Notes: generated by a model not told the origin, from the sequence alone. A stretch of 64,000 nt of DNA from Eunapius fragilis (GCA_963681505.1 OY811980.1:3460553-3524552), one strand, 5' to 3'; counted from the first letter of the stretch, positions 32,640 to 44,990 are shown. Numbers and translations: made by a program.

Positions 32640-33460
32640 TTCTCAGAGAGAATGTTTTTATTTACTTGTAACTATTGTGACTCAAAGCATCAAAATTTTG
32701 CAATGTGATGAGTAATAGCCACCTTTGAAAATCTGGAGCTTAGCAGTAGTCCTCAGTACTCAAGCCATCAGCATTTGGCTCCTTGTTCACTTATTTGAAA
32801 AGCTGGAAAAATAAAACACAATACATATGATACTCCATCCTTTTAACTAGCGCCGCTCACTCTGAACCTACAACTGACCTGGTCAATGATTTTTTCTTTA
32901 TCTGCAGGCTCCAATGGCTGGTCTGTTATTTTGTCTAACATTTGTTCCAAGTCAGTCCGACCAATTTTTCCATCACAATCCATATCTACATGCAGTAAAT
33001 GGAGAGGGGGGGGGGGGCACCAATCACTGGTGCATTAGACAACTCTCATAAATACACTTATATTATAAGCTTACAAACATTGCAATTCATAACAGCCAAT
33101 ATAGTAGTGTACTGATACAATATCACCTTTACCTACTAGTGCACACACTCACACACACCACACATGCAAACAGACACACAGTGATGAATGGGAGAGGCAT
33201 TAATTAATAGCCAATCCCACTAGATGTCAGAACAACGTATGATATGTTCAGAGACTACAGAATATTTCCACCGAGTGCATACAGCTGAAAGTGAAATACC
33301 TGTGTGATCAGTAACAGCCCAACTCAGTGAGATAAATCAGTTGTATGGCAGCAAACTTTAAATTATCCCGCTCTGTCTCTACTACAATATTTTTCATTCT
33401 GAAAAGGCAACATGACCCAGGGTCCACCCCTCATCTTGATCCTGCGACAACCCCTACCCC
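32640..33460 (-). pseudogene. inverted partial copy of the CIB gene (exons 6-7)
   Basis: The reverse complement of about 15580-16400. Exon 6 is recognisable at about 32880-32990 (minus strand reads the DMDGDGKIGRTDLEQMLDKI type) and exon 7 at about 32725-32805, with the introns and the poly-G tract between. Exons 1-5 and 8 are absent, so it cannot encode CIB. Confidence 0.85.
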
Positions 33461-33579
33461 ATCGTAGGAACCAATACAAGTCTTCAATTTTATATTGAAT
33501 GCATAAATAAACTAACGTATTAGTGTTGCAAGCTTTTTTGATGATGAATCTTTTGTGTTTTATTCTATATGTTTATTTT

Positions 33580-33745
33580 TTCAGTGTTGCAAAGGATACT
33601 GATAATCCCCTTTGCCCTTTCTGTCCATCCCATGCTTTGGACCCTTTAGGCCACCATGCCTTAACATGCAAGCATGTGGTCTCTTGCCATAATAAACTCA
33701 GAGATGTCCTTTTTGCCAACAGGCTTGTCTGGGTTCTCATGTAAC
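33580..33745 (+). mobile_element. retroelement zinc-knuckle fragment
   Basis: Plus strand reads CPFCPSHALDPLGHHALTCK, the zinc-binding motif of the same retroelement family as 10698-11174, truncated shortly after. Fossil. Confidence 0.6.
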
Positions 33746-34013
33746 ATGAAGTTGGAAGTGATCTGGGGGCACGACAGACAATAACACAATCAGCAGACAT
33801 CTTCATTAGGATTTGGGCAAACCAGCAGCCCTTGATCAAGACCATCACATAAATGAAGTACATTACTAACAGCAAGTGTGACAGGTGGATCTGCAGCTCT
33901 GGCAGCCTAGGTGTGCAAGCAAATTCTAATGATGCCAAATGCTTAGAGCTTGATCCCCATTGCAGTTTAGATGTATGGGTGTTGGGGTGCTGAAGCCATG
34001 CAGACTTTGTCTC
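33735..34013 (-). repeat. segment flank inverted relative to segment B
   Basis: The reverse complement of this stretch matches 61503-61830, which directly follows segment B. On the minus strand it carries the MYGCWGAEAMQ retroelement piece. So the right flank of A is inverted compared with B. Confidence 0.8.
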
Positions 34014-34537
34014 ATATACCATTTGCCTGCAAAACCTATATCCCACCTCAGAGAGAATGTTTTTATTTACTTGTTTCCTTAATTTTTTTAACACCCAAAT
34101 CACTGTTGCATCGCAGGTTTCCCCCCTTTCATTTAACCGCTCAATCCAGACGTATTGTGAACATTTTCTAGGTACTTTTGCTTAATTAGAATTGATAAGA
34201 CCGTGTATAAGCTTTTAGGCTTTTGAGTGTCATTTGAAGCCTAACATCGACTGAGGCGAGTCCTCCAGCAAATTCTAAAGCTATTGGTGCAATTTTCATT
34301 GCTTAAAAGTGTTCCTGTCCCGAGTTATGAGTTCCCAAGAAGAAGCAGAAGCAGAAGCAGAAGCAGAAGACGACCCGCCCACTATTTTTGGAAGGGGAAC
34401 GAGGACAGCAGTATTTTTCGTTCTCGAAAACCACGCGGTTCTACGACATGAAACAAAAACGTAACTACTCAGTTTTGACTTCTAGATCGATTGCCGCAAC
34501 AAGTTAGACGATCCGATCGTCGGGAGCGTAGCTATCA

Positions 34538-34650
34538 AGCAGTGGCGGATCCAGCATATTTTAGGTTCATTAAAACCGGGCAATTATGGGCCCGTGCCCA
34601 TAATTGCCCGGTTTTAATGAGCCTAAAATATACCTGGATCCGCCACTGCT
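34538..34650. mobile_element. 113-bp hairpin element, hAT-like ends
   Basis: Almost perfect inverted repeat: AGCAGTGGCGGATCCAG at the left and CTGGATCCGCCACTGCT at the right, arms of about 52 bp. CAGTGGCGGATCCAG-type ends are familiar from hAT-related MITEs (family knowledge). A single similar end, GGCCTGGATCTGCCCCTG, lies at about 45097-45114. No clear target duplication. Confidence 0.75.
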
Positions 34651-34942
34651 GGTAGGGTCGCAGGATTTTAATTACATTCATAGTCTGGGTCAAAACCTAT
34701 ATGGAAGTCTCTAGCGAGACTTCCGATATGTGCACATAAGTGATCAGAATATTTTTTTTAAGAGCTATTTTTTGCATTCCATTTCTTATGTGCATGTATG
34801 AGAACTGCGATAGGCCACCAAAGTGGCCAAGCCAGATAGGCGCTAATTATTAGTATGTGGTTAACACATGTCATTGTGCCAGAGACTGTTGCAATATTCT
34901 TTGTATTTGCAAAGCTGCCTTGTAGTCCAATCAATGTACAAG

Positions 34943-36149
34943 TTGTACTTTCCCCCCCCCAACCTCCGTAAATGCTTGGTTATTAATTAACACCTCGTTA
35001 ACAGTCGATCCGTCAATTCTGTGAATATAATTAAACATTACATGCTACATTACACTCATAGGGGGTATTGTTCTGCAATGTGTTTGATTATATTACAGAA
35101 TGTAGTTGGCCCTCCGAAACGCCTCCTCCACATGTATTCTTGAAGGTGGGTGGGGAATAATTCAGCGTTTCTACTAGCATGCTCCTCACGCATCATGCGT
35201 TTGCACGCACTCCACAGTCCCTCAATACCTTGGGTATGAGCGCCTGTCTGCGGATCCACAAAGTGGATAGAATGGTTGACAGTTTGGTGTTGACATGCTG
35301 CTGAAGCAGCAAGTTGATTGTAGGCAGCCCACTCATCTGAATATACAATGCTTCCTGGCCTGACGAAATTCTGCACAATCGGTAGTAATGTTGCTGCATC
35401 TCTCTGCTGCACTTCTACTAAGAAGCATTCACCAGTTATACGCTCAACACCCCCGAACACCCAGTGGCCATCAACAGTCCTGCCTCGGTTGTATTTTCGT
35501 TTTCCGAATTTACTTTCATCAATCTCAACTTCTACATTGGGCCCTCCGATTACAGCTGGGTGATCTATATAATATTGAGCGCATACGTCGCGTACAAAAT
35601 TGTACCAGTCCACGGCGGTTTTTGTTGATACTTCTACCTCTACCCTCATCTTGTTTAAAGGGGTCTTGGTGGACCACAGGTGAAGGATCCTTAAAATCTT
35701 CTAGATTTCCAGGTGACTTCCTTCGAAGAAAGTATCTTTCCTCAAAGACACCTCCCTTCTGCACCCCTTCCTTGGACACCGCCAGAGCACTCCCTCCTTT
35801 CCTGCCCTCTCCCTCTCCACCAGGTTCATTCCTCTTGCACAGGAACACATCAAATTAGATCTTAGCAACTTCACACTTTGGCACCAGCAAATAGTGCTCG
35901 CTACATCAACTGTCTGAGCACAGAGATCACGATATGAGAGAGGACCAACAAGAGGGGTTGTCAGAGCAGCCTGAGCCATGATACAAAGGCAGCGATGCAC
36001 TAAGCTTCAAAATGAAATTCGTATTTCTTAAAGATGTAGATGAGACATGTGGTCATGATCTTTGAGTATAAGAATGTTTAATTATATTCACAGAATTGAC
36101 GGATCGACTGTTAACGAGGTGTTAATTAATAACCAAGCATTTACGGAGG

Positions 36150-36184
<35 letters not shown>

Positions 36185-36192
36185 AAGTACAA
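34943..36192. mobile_element. Merlin (IS1016/ISXO2-like) DNA transposon, 1.25 kb
   Basis: Terminal inverted repeats of about 95 bp: TTGTACTTTCCCCC at the left and the complement at the right, then matching ACCTCCGTAAATGCTTGGTT and on through the TTGACGGATCGAC-type block. The poly-C/G stretch inside the repeat differs in length between the ends. The interior holds a minus-strand transposase. The paralogous locus near 43410-43440 lacks the element. The target duplication is not clean; about 33 bp of unexplained sequence lies on the right side. Confidence 0.85.
35056..36000 (-). pseudogene. Merlin transposase, one in-frame stop
   Basis: DDE transposase of the ISXO2-like/Merlin superfamily. The C-terminal 197 residues (35056-35649) carry VEIDESKFGKRK (first Asp), IVYSDEWAAYNQL (second Asp) and TQGIEGLWSACKRMMR (third acidic residue). 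In the same frame upstream, residues WRCPRKGCRREVSLRKDTFF then EGSHLEI form the usual zinc-binding N-terminal part. A TAG at 35701-35703 separates the two; the intervening KILRILHLWST reads naturally as transposase. The N-terminal limit is uncertain. Probably recently inactivated, or a sequencing difference. Confidence 0.85.
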
Positions 36193-36240
36193 CGTAACCC
36201 AATGTACAACCAATCCCGTAATATATTGTAGCCGGTTGTA

Positions 36241-37030
36241 CCATAGATATTGGATTACGGGTATTGCATAGTGACGTCACTTTATAAGCTTGACACAGAT
36301 ACTGATTTTCTTCAACTCGAGTTTATCGTATTTTTGGATGTTTCCATTGGTGTCTATTGCTATTGATAGTCGAAAGTCGTATTTAGCTTTTTGATCTCAC
36401 TTGTTCTCTTGTTCTTTGTGTCTGATTCTAACTCTTTCGCCACCAAATGTAAGTTATGGCCATGTATAAGTATATTTGGGGGTTTTAGTACCAATACGCC
36501 GTTGATACGACGCAACAAAAGAGTTGATCACGCTACACGTGTCGTAGGCCTGTTTTGAAGCTTAAAATTACAACGCTTCGCCCGTATGTTTCTGTTTTAG
36601 CGTAATTATGAGGTGGTTTTGTGGGGGTTTTAGCTTAAGTCCGAACGATTTGTAAGCATTAAAACTCATATTTTTCTTGTTTGGCCATATGTGCTGTGTG
36701 TTGTGAAGTGCTTGGATGGCTGGATAGAAGTTCTGTCTTGGCAGAATGCCAAGAAGAACGAAACGCTCTCTGTCTCTGACTCAACAGCTATACGTTCAAA
36801 TAGCCAAATTCACTACTATGTTCCTGTATAGAATATAAAACTTTTTTCACCTCATTCAAAGCTTTCTTCGATCGCAGAGGCGTTCCCTGGAGCAAGGGAT
36901 CTTCCAGTATAGCTTTTAATGCCACTCTCACTATTTCAGATTCAGCCATAAATGTTTATTACGTGACCGTGTCGCGCATCGAACATATATTTTATGGGCG
37001 TTGCCAATCCAGTAATTCCAATATCTATGG
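36241..37030. mobile_element. second inverted-repeat element, 790 bp
   Basis: Ends CCATAGATATTGGA and TCCAATATCTATGG, flanked by TTGTA on both sides (36236-36240 and 37031-37035). Absent from the paralogous sequence at about 43385-43410, where GGTTGTACCACAC is uninterrupted on the complement. No transposase, so non-autonomous; superfamily not identified. Confidence 0.8.
36788..36949 (-). CDS. 53-residue ORF inside the second element
   Basis: Minus strand: MAESEIVRVALKAILEDPLL, then KKALNEVKKVLYS, ending LNV. The amphipathic, charged composition looks like real coding sequence. It could be an element-encoded exon or a captured host exon. No relative recognised. Confidence 0.35.
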   Translation of the reverse strand: MAESEIVRVALKAILEDPLLQGTPLRSKKALNEVKKVLYSIQEHSSEFGYLNV

Positions 37031-37079
37031 TTGTACCACACATGTAGTTGCAGCCCCAGGTATCTGGTGTATTTGATAT

Positions 37080-37241
37080 TGGTGCGTGAAAACTTCCCAC
37101 ATCATAATAGTCAACAAGGGATTATTCATATTCATGACAGCGATTATTATTATATTCAAATGCACTAGTGCTGAGTGGTTTAGCCATAAGGCCTAACAAA
37201 TAACATGTTGAGTATTATGATGTGGGAAATTTTCATGCAAC
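37080..37241. mobile_element. short MITE, copy 1
   Basis: Inverted ends GTGAAAACTTCCCACATCAT and its near complement. A sister copy is at 43175-43347, in the same paralogous setting but opposite orientation of the flanks. Confidence 0.75.
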
Positions 37242-37429
37242 GATAATAAATACACTATTTGTATGGCATAGCCAAAAACAATACTTTACAGAATAGATAG
37301 TGCATTGATTGGACTATAATGTAGCCTTGCAAGAGAAAGGAATTATGTGGCAGCATGACGTGTACATACAACTAATTATTTAATGTCAATCACGCTTAGC
37401 CACCTTAGCAGTTCAAGGGTTAGGTATAT

Positions 37430-38045
37430 GATGCAACCCAAAAGTTGGTTCAAATCACTTCTATTTTAGTTCTAGCAAAGCACAGCACATGGACATTCTA
37501 TTAGCATTACCAAACCCATTTCCTATAACATCACAGCTGTTTATTAAACAGGAAGGTCCATATTCGTATTTGTCAGAACCGGTAGTTTATTATACAACTA
37601 GAACAGATCCAATGAAAATCACCCAAGGTCTTGATATCTTCTGATTGGAAAAACTGTCACCTGCGGTTCATATCATCATTCTTCTGTAGCTATCTATATT
37701 GGCTGCATGCTTACAACTCACACAACTCAAATTTGCACACAGCCACAGCAGAATGATGATATGAACAGCAGGGTGACAGTTGCTCCATTCAGAAGATATA
37801 TTATATCATGAGGATGATTTTTACAGTGCATGAAACTGTTCTAAGTACAAGTTTATGCAACTTGTGATCATCAATATTGCTTGATCTGCAGGTTGTATGC
37901 ACTCTGTATATAATTGATACACCTGTACATGTACAAATCATTTGTTCATTGGCAACACATCCAGCTTTCTGATTTGAAACCGCAAACCAGTCAACTTCTG
38001 AATTGCCAAACTGGAGCTACAACACTTTCATTGATAATAAAGTGT
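37430..38045 (+). pseudogene. CIB 3' fragment (intron 7 and exon 8)
   Basis: Matches 16490-17030 with gaps and small duplications. The last exon equivalent is at about 37955-37980, where the acceptor reads GGCAAC instead of GGCAGC and the short C-terminal exon is altered. Non-coding relic. Confidence 0.75.
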
Positions 38046-38508
38046 ATTGTTACTTTATATGAATGTGCATTGATTGGATCCTAGAAATAAGATCATGGCA
38101 ATTGAGTTCATGCCACAAACCAACCAAATGACATCATAATTTTTTGGTTTTAATAACTTGTGCCCGATTAGAACTTTCAATTGACTGATAAATTATTAAT
38201 ATCTAATAAAGGTGCAGAATGACAAAGTTCAATACATTATAATTGCACTGCATTTACATGTAAATCTACACCAGCACACCCCATGACAGATTCTCTGCAC
38301 TGCAACAGAATTTTTTAAAACTCAAACCTCAATAAAGTAAAACTGGGTTACTGGGCTTGAGATGTGGGGGTTCTCTGTGCTTGAGATGTGGGGTTCTCTC
38401 TTGAGATTTGGCTATGTTCCCTATTAATTTGTGGTACAAGAAGCCGTTACGTTTAGTAGCTTCTGGGGTAGCCCACCACATAGGATGTTGACGATCTTGA
38501 CATCTTGG

Positions 38509-39391
38509 TCATTCACCCTTCACTCTGCGCACCAAGTCATCCTCATAGGCTACTTCATTTTCGGTGCATGCTGAAATAATGCTGATGGGGTAAGCATGAT
38601 ACTTCATGGCTTTTTCCAATCCCTGAACCCATTGCCCAGAATAACAGCAGTCTGCCAAAATAGTTAGACAGAGCGATTGAGGCGGGCTGATCCATATGTC
38701 CAATACTTCTTCAAGTTGAACTGCACTTAAACTAATCTTACCATGAGGCATGGAATCACACACTACCCAGTTCTCGGTATCTTTTTGCCCATGTCCAGCA
38801 TAGTATATCAATACCTCATTTCGTGGTGGTAATCGCACAAAATGAGCACTAACACAACATCTCACGTGTTTTTAGACCAGGAATATTTAAAGATGCGCTT
38901 TGCTGGAAATTGAATAAGCGTTGGATACAAGATGAATACTCCGACTCCATATAGCTAGTAAACTTTTCCTCATCTCTTAGAAGTCTATCATTGATAGTAG
39001 TACTAGTACTAGCCTAGCGTGTGACAAAACCTTCTCGAGATAATGTACCTCTGAGTGTCTCATCTGTTGGCTCGTGTGAAAGATAAGGAACTGTAAAAGA
39101 AAACCTGATTTCAAGTTTCAAACAGAGTTCTTCATAAGTACGTTTGCATTGTTCATTATCATCAAGGGCACCACCATCCAGAAAATATAGTACGCTCTGC
39201 TTCATTAAGTTGTCACATGACTTCAGGACAATAGCCACAATTTCCCTACGGTCACCACGCTGGTTACCTTTCAACTTGGAATAATCAGCCTTACATCTCG
39301 CTAGGGCATCATGATCACGATCCAATCCATTAACCGCTTTCATGAAGTAGTTTATACCGGTAGCTAGTAACGGGTCCATGTTTCCGTACAA
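38509..39391 (-). pseudogene. caspase-like (C14) gene, broken copy
   Basis: Two minus-strand frames, 39014-39391 (N-terminal) and 38509-38865 (catalytic), correspond to the intact gene at 45245-46345. The catalytic motifs remain (VLIYYAGHGQKD and LTILADCCYSGQW), but a gap of about 150 bp and a frame change separate them, and the C-terminus ends early. Possibly two exons, but comparison with the single-exon copy favours decay. Confidence 0.8.
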
Positions 39392-39499
39392 GTGAAGATG
39401 ATTCAGCAGCTCTCCGCCTATCTAATTATTTATGGGATGTGGTTTGTCGGTCATGCGCAGTGGAATGATCGTTGATTGAAACCATAGATTGCATAGTAA

Positions 39500-42400
39500 G
39501 GATTCTCTTTCACATAGTGGCCTGAAGATATGATTAGTGTATAAAATGCATTTAGTTCCCATGTTTGATCACTTTCTGCCAACTTCAGAGCTTTTCCCCC
39601 TCGTTTTCTCCCTCATTGCCTTTCATTGTATTTCCCACTCATGAGAAGAAGAGACCAATCTAAAAACATTAACATTGATTACTGCTAAATGGTTTATATG
39701 GTTATTATTGCACTTGTCTTAATATATAAGTGATTCAATTTCTGACTGTAAAAGTCAACTGCATGTACTGTACGTGTACATGTGTGCACGTCGTTATATG
39801 TATGAGCCGCCTTCGCTACCTGAAGGTTGGATCGCCCTTCAGCATTGCAGTGGAGGAACTGTTTATTTTCACAAAGCAAGTCGCACTTGCACATGGGCAA
39901 GACCCTACACAGTTAATACATCCAGCACTATTCGGGTAAGTATTGTCATTAGCATCATATGGATGAGACCAACTTGTTATTCATAGTAACAGAATTTGAG
40001 CACCAGATGTAGGTTAAGATCCTATGCTAGATTCTATCTGGCTGTGTTTATTTATGTGGCACTCGAGGGGGGGGGGGGGGTGGCAAAAAACTAAGTGCAA
40101 GACACCATCCCCAACTTTGAAGAGCTCATTGAGAGCAACACAAATATGCTTTTATTTCTTGCAGGGGGGTATGGGGAAAAAAGTTACGAGGTGTCAAAGT
40201 TTGGGGGGGGGGGCGGTCTTTGCCTTAAATGAAAAAAAATTTGCAACATCATACTGTTCGCAGTGTCCATAGGTTTTCCATGCGTGCGAAGATATGGTTT
40301 AACTCAACTATCTGCCTATCAGCACGATTCTATTTGTACGGAAATTAGTGAGGAGCCAACTGTATACACATGGTCACCAGGTCACATCTCACCCTACACA
40401 TAGTCACCAGGTCACACCCCTCAACCTACCATCGTCACCAGGTCACATCCCTCACCCTACACATGGTCACCAGGTCACACCCCTCTCCTTACACGTGGTC
40501 ACCAGGTCACACCCCCTCTCCTTACACATGGGTACCAGGTAATATCCCTTATCAAGTGATTGAGGCTAATTTGCAAAACCACATGCTTTCATCATGAATA
40601 TAACTATTTGCAACGCACAGCTTCAAATACCGCTGATAGACGAGATCAATCTACGACAGCATCAACAATCCAAGAGTTGCAAAGCGATTGCTGCTAAGGT
40701 AAAAGCTAGCGCTAGTCAGCCAAAAATAACTCCGTTGTTAAGACACGTTTTGGAGCAAGTTAATGTGAGAGGAATGCATGGGAATAACTACAACTACTTA
40801 TAAGCGCAATGCGGCAATGTGTAGTATAGTGTATCTATGCAAGTTTGTGCGCAATTTCTAATAGAGGTGCGGCCAATTCGATTGCGTCATGATTTTCAAG
40901 GGGCGTGGTCTATAAATGAGCGAGTTCGTAGGCAGAGGGGGGGGGGGGGGGGGGGTTGACCTGGACCTTCATTTTAAGAATTTTTGGGATGGTGTCTATA
41001 ACTTTTTTTGCCCCCCCCTCCCCCCCCTCGGTGGTACTGCAATAAATTACACCTTGGAAAAGAAATGTATATTATGAGGTGTCTTTTGTTTTGTGGGTCA
41101 CAGAAACATCGTGTTCCTGTGCATGCTATTCCATGTTTGGAAAAGTGGCTTTTTAAAGAATTGAAATGCGAACTTGCCCAAAAATGGCAAAAAGATGCTG
41201 GAGGGAGAAAAGGTCTTCTCATAAAGTTAGGTGCGTCAAATGTATCAATTGATTCTTAAAGGATTTCAAACATTGCATTCATAATGTATTGAAAAGGACT
41301 GGAACCTAATGCGATAATAGAGACCTTTCCATATAAGGAACATGAAGGTTTTGAAGTGTATGTATAATTGAATACTCTTGCCATTGTAACTCTGTGATGG
41401 ATACACCAATTTCCAGTGCGTAAAAAAGAAGTTGCATAGCTCCCTCTCATGCATTGCATGCAGCACCCCTAACACATTACCTCCCCTCCATGACACTGAA
41501 TTGGTTTAGCATCGTTGTGCACGCCTGCAAATACATCACAGCCACAACAACCAACTAAATACATAGCTCCTACCATACACAGCACGGAGTGGTGGCCAAA
41601 ACACACAGCAGGGTGGGTCCACATACCTGCATGAAAAAAACTTCTGTGGTAAAAACCCTTGGGGAAAAATCCACACAGTAGGGAAAAGACAATTGAAGCA
41701 CTACTCAAAAACAACACAATGTTCCCTTGGCCCCATCACTTCATGATCTGCTCTCTCTGGTTAAGGTACACCTTTTCTCATCTTCCTTGTCTGTGCACAT
41801 TGTGTAGACTCTTGGGGAAAATTTAACAGTCATGCACTTACGCTTAGACGGAACTGTTATGCCCCGCCCCTTCCACTCTATTAATACCACCAAAGGGGTC
41901 ACCACGTGCTATCCGACCAGTCACATTGGGAGGGAGCTTAGTTTCTGTCTGTACAAATGACAGAAACATATATGATCTAGGTATCCCTTAGGATATCAAA
42001 TAAAAGTGCGTTAGGTCCCATTTGTGGCAATGATCCATATCTTTATAAGTCATCAGTCAACACTCCTGAAGTTCACTTTTTAGTGTGCTCTTAATGATCT
42101 CTTAATTGTTCTCCTTATTCTCCTCAGAGCCACCAAAGGTAAAAGAGTATCTTCTTTTAAGGTGGAGAGAAGACGACATGTTTAAGCAAAATATTGCTTC
42201 TGCTTAATGGTGAGTGTTCCAATTGTTGATCTGTTCATAGCAAGGAACTTCTGTGAGCCATAGTCATGTTTGTCCTGGTATGTTGTGCCTTGCTAAGTGG
42301 AAGCCAACCATTTATACCTGGTGGGAATCCATCTATGTGTAATAATTTCATATGTCCACAGTCACTTTTGGTATGCCTCAATATGTGAAATGCACTTCTG

Positions 42401-42531
42401 TGTTGCATTACTCTGTGGTGATGTATTACATGCCAGTTCCTTGTAATGGCTTTTTTCACTGCACTGTATGATTTAGTCTATTGATGGCTTTGTATGCACA
42501 GCTCCATATTTAATTGCAATTTGATACCACG
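39500..42531 (+). pseudogene. DGCR8-like partial copy D
   Basis: Matches 26405-28480 of segment A. The WW exon (about 39796-39939) has lost its AG acceptor (CACGTCG instead of CAGGTCG). The IPCL exon (41104-41230) is intact and reads KHRVPVHAIPCLEKW. Exon 4 (from 42128) ends in a premature TAA. Exon 1 and METTL4 are absent. The introns carry an extra tandem repeat (40360-40545) and poly-G runs. Not a working gene. Confidence 0.85.
40360..40545. repeat. about 26-bp tandem repeat, copy D intron
   Basis: Units of the form CACATGGTCACCAGGTCACA with CCCTC spacers, about seven copies. The same array is in copy C (49010-49165) but not in A or B, so C and D share a sublineage. Confidence 0.9.
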
Positions 42532-43170
42532 TGCAGTCACGATTTATTTGGTGTTGTTTGAAGTAGTCACTTGGAAGTAGAGCAGTGTTCAACTTTGGGC
42601 GACATGTTGCCAGTGACCTACACACACACATTAGGCTATATCGCTGGCAACTTTTCCAGCTGACTAGTTGCCAGCGATATCATCTAGTGTGTTCCGGGCC
42701 TTTGAAAGTTGTACTAAGCTTGGTATCAAAATTAGATCTGCCCAATATTTAAAGGATTTTTTGTGTGGCCAGAAGACGCCTACCCAAAGCGGCCAATCAT
42801 TGAAAAATGGTAGTGAAGCAAGAAAGATGGAATCAAAGTAGAGATTAGTAACCAGCAGATCAATTGCACTAAGATTGGGCATCCATTAACGTTGGGACCA
42901 GACAAACCCTAAATCCTTAGGGCCATTGGTCCTACCTAAACCATTTATTTTCTAAATAGGGGAATGTGGTGCACTAACTCTTATGTTGTGTTTCATGGCA
43001 TAGAGGCTGTTTGTGTATGGTCCAGTATCAAGGTAAATGATGATTTTCATATGTACCAAATGGGACAGCAATGCAAGAAATTTAGTTGTCTACCATTTGG
43101 ATATTTTTATTTAGATATGTGCATGAAAATTTAGATATGTGACACATTATAGCCTTCCGAGCTGCCCCTG
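42532..43170. other. intergenic; small inverted repeat
   Basis: No gene. An inverted repeat ATATCGCTGGCAAC / GTTGCCAGCGATAT lies at about 42638-42681. Otherwise nothing seen. Confidence 0.6.
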
Positions 43171-43174
43171 TATC

Positions 43175-43347
43175 GTTGCATGAAAATTTCCCACATCATA
43201 ATACTCAACAAGTTATTTGTTAGGCATTATGGCTAAACCACTCAGCTCTAGTGCATTTGATAAAGTTAAAATACTCGCTGTCATGAATATGAGTAATCTC
43301 ACACACACCCTTGTTGACTATTATGATGTGGGAAGTTTTCATGCAAC
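43175..43347. mobile_element. short MITE, copy 2
   Basis: GTTGCATGAAAATTTCCCAC at the left and GTGGGAAGTTTTCATGCAAC at the right, arms of about 35 bp. Sister of 37080-37241. Confidence 0.8.
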
Positions 43348-43559
43348 AATATTCATATACACCAGATACCTGGGGCTGCAACTACATGTGTGGTACAACC
43401 GGCTACAATACATTGATTGGACTACAAGGCAGCTTTGCAAATACAAAGAATATTGCAACAGTCTCTGGCACAATGACATGTGTTAACCACATACTAATAA
43501 TTAGCGCCTATCTGGCTTGGCCACTTTGGTGGCCCATCGCAGTTCAAGGGTTAAAGCTC

Positions 43560-44990
43560 TAGCACGCCTTCCAGGTATACGATATCGCTGCCTCGTCCCC
43601 ATCCCTCCCCAAAATTGGAGCCTGCAGATTAAGAAAAAAATCATTGACCAGGTCAGTTGTAGGTTTAGAGAGAGCAGGTGCTGGTTTTTAAGGAGATGTT
43701 ATCAAATATTGTATTGTATTTTATTTTTCCAGCTTTTCAAAGAATAAAGATCCAAACTTGAGCACTGAAGATTTCTGCTATGCGATCAGTCAAGCTCCAG
43801 ATTTCAAAGGTTAGTCGTGTTCTCATCACATTGCAACCTTTGGCGCAAATGGTCGAGCTTTAATCACATTTGCACAAAAATAAAAATAAAAGTATTGATA
43901 TGTAACACTTGGCACGATATACAGACAGGTTGTCCATTGCATATAGAATTTGTTACAAGACTGGAGCCAAACTAGCATTATCAAAACAGTGTAATGTAGA
44001 TTACAATTGCATCGTCTAATTAATTAGTCATATAGTGGTAATTACGCCCAAACCACTTTGAAGTATATTGCACCGGCTCTATTTTGATGCTTAGAGTCAC
44101 ACTATTTACATAAGTGATCACAAGTCTTAAAAGAGCTACTTTCATTTCTTATAATTGTGCGTAAGTGATGCACCTTCCACTAGGTAAGTAATGCAATTCA
44201 AAAGTTGATTCAAATCACTTCTATTTTTAAGTATAGCACCATGTACATTCTTCAGTTCTATTTGCTTTAGCAAACCATTTCCCTCTAACATCACAGATGT
44301 GAATTGCCCATATTCTTATTTGTCAGAATGGATAGTCAACAGAATTTTTCCTGTGAAAATCACCCAAGGTCTTGGTATCATGTATTCTGATTGGAACAAC
44401 TGTTCATTTAATCATTCCTCTGTAGTTTTCTATATTGGCTCCATGCTTACAAGTACAACTTACACTACTGAACTTTGTAAGCACCCAGCCAGTATAGATA
44501 GCTACAGCATAATGGTTGTTCCATTCAGAAGGTATGTGAAATCGAGAGGATGATTTTTACAATGGTCATTTTCACTGAAACTATTCAAGTATAATTTGTG
44601 ATCATTTTAATATTGCTTGTCCTGCAGGTTGCGCATGCGCTCAGCGCATAATTGGTGCACCTGTACATGTACAAATAATTGGTTATCTATTTCATTGGTA
44701 GCACATCCAGCTTTCTGTATTTGAAACAGCAAACCAGTTGAAGACTTATTATAATTATTTATAATCATGTTTCACCATGATGTATGTTTTCTTAAAGAGC
44801 ATTTTTAAAACTTGAGATACAACACTTTCTGCGTCTTTAATTGTGTTTTATTCATTATCGTGTCTATATTTGATTGTACATCATTTTTCCAAGACTTGTT
44901 GCATGCATTGAGTCAAATAAGGGGCTAAACGTATACATATTACATAATAGTAATACATATACCTTGAGTGAGGACTAAATTACATGTCAG
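43560..44990 (+). pseudogene. CIB 3' fragment (exons 6-8)
   Basis: Covers the end of exon 6 (near 43620-43652, with an in-frame TAA), exon 7 (43732-43809, with an early stop) and a decayed exon 8 near 44697-44725, plus intron 7 sequence. The counterpart of 16160-17250. Not coding. Confidence 0.8.
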
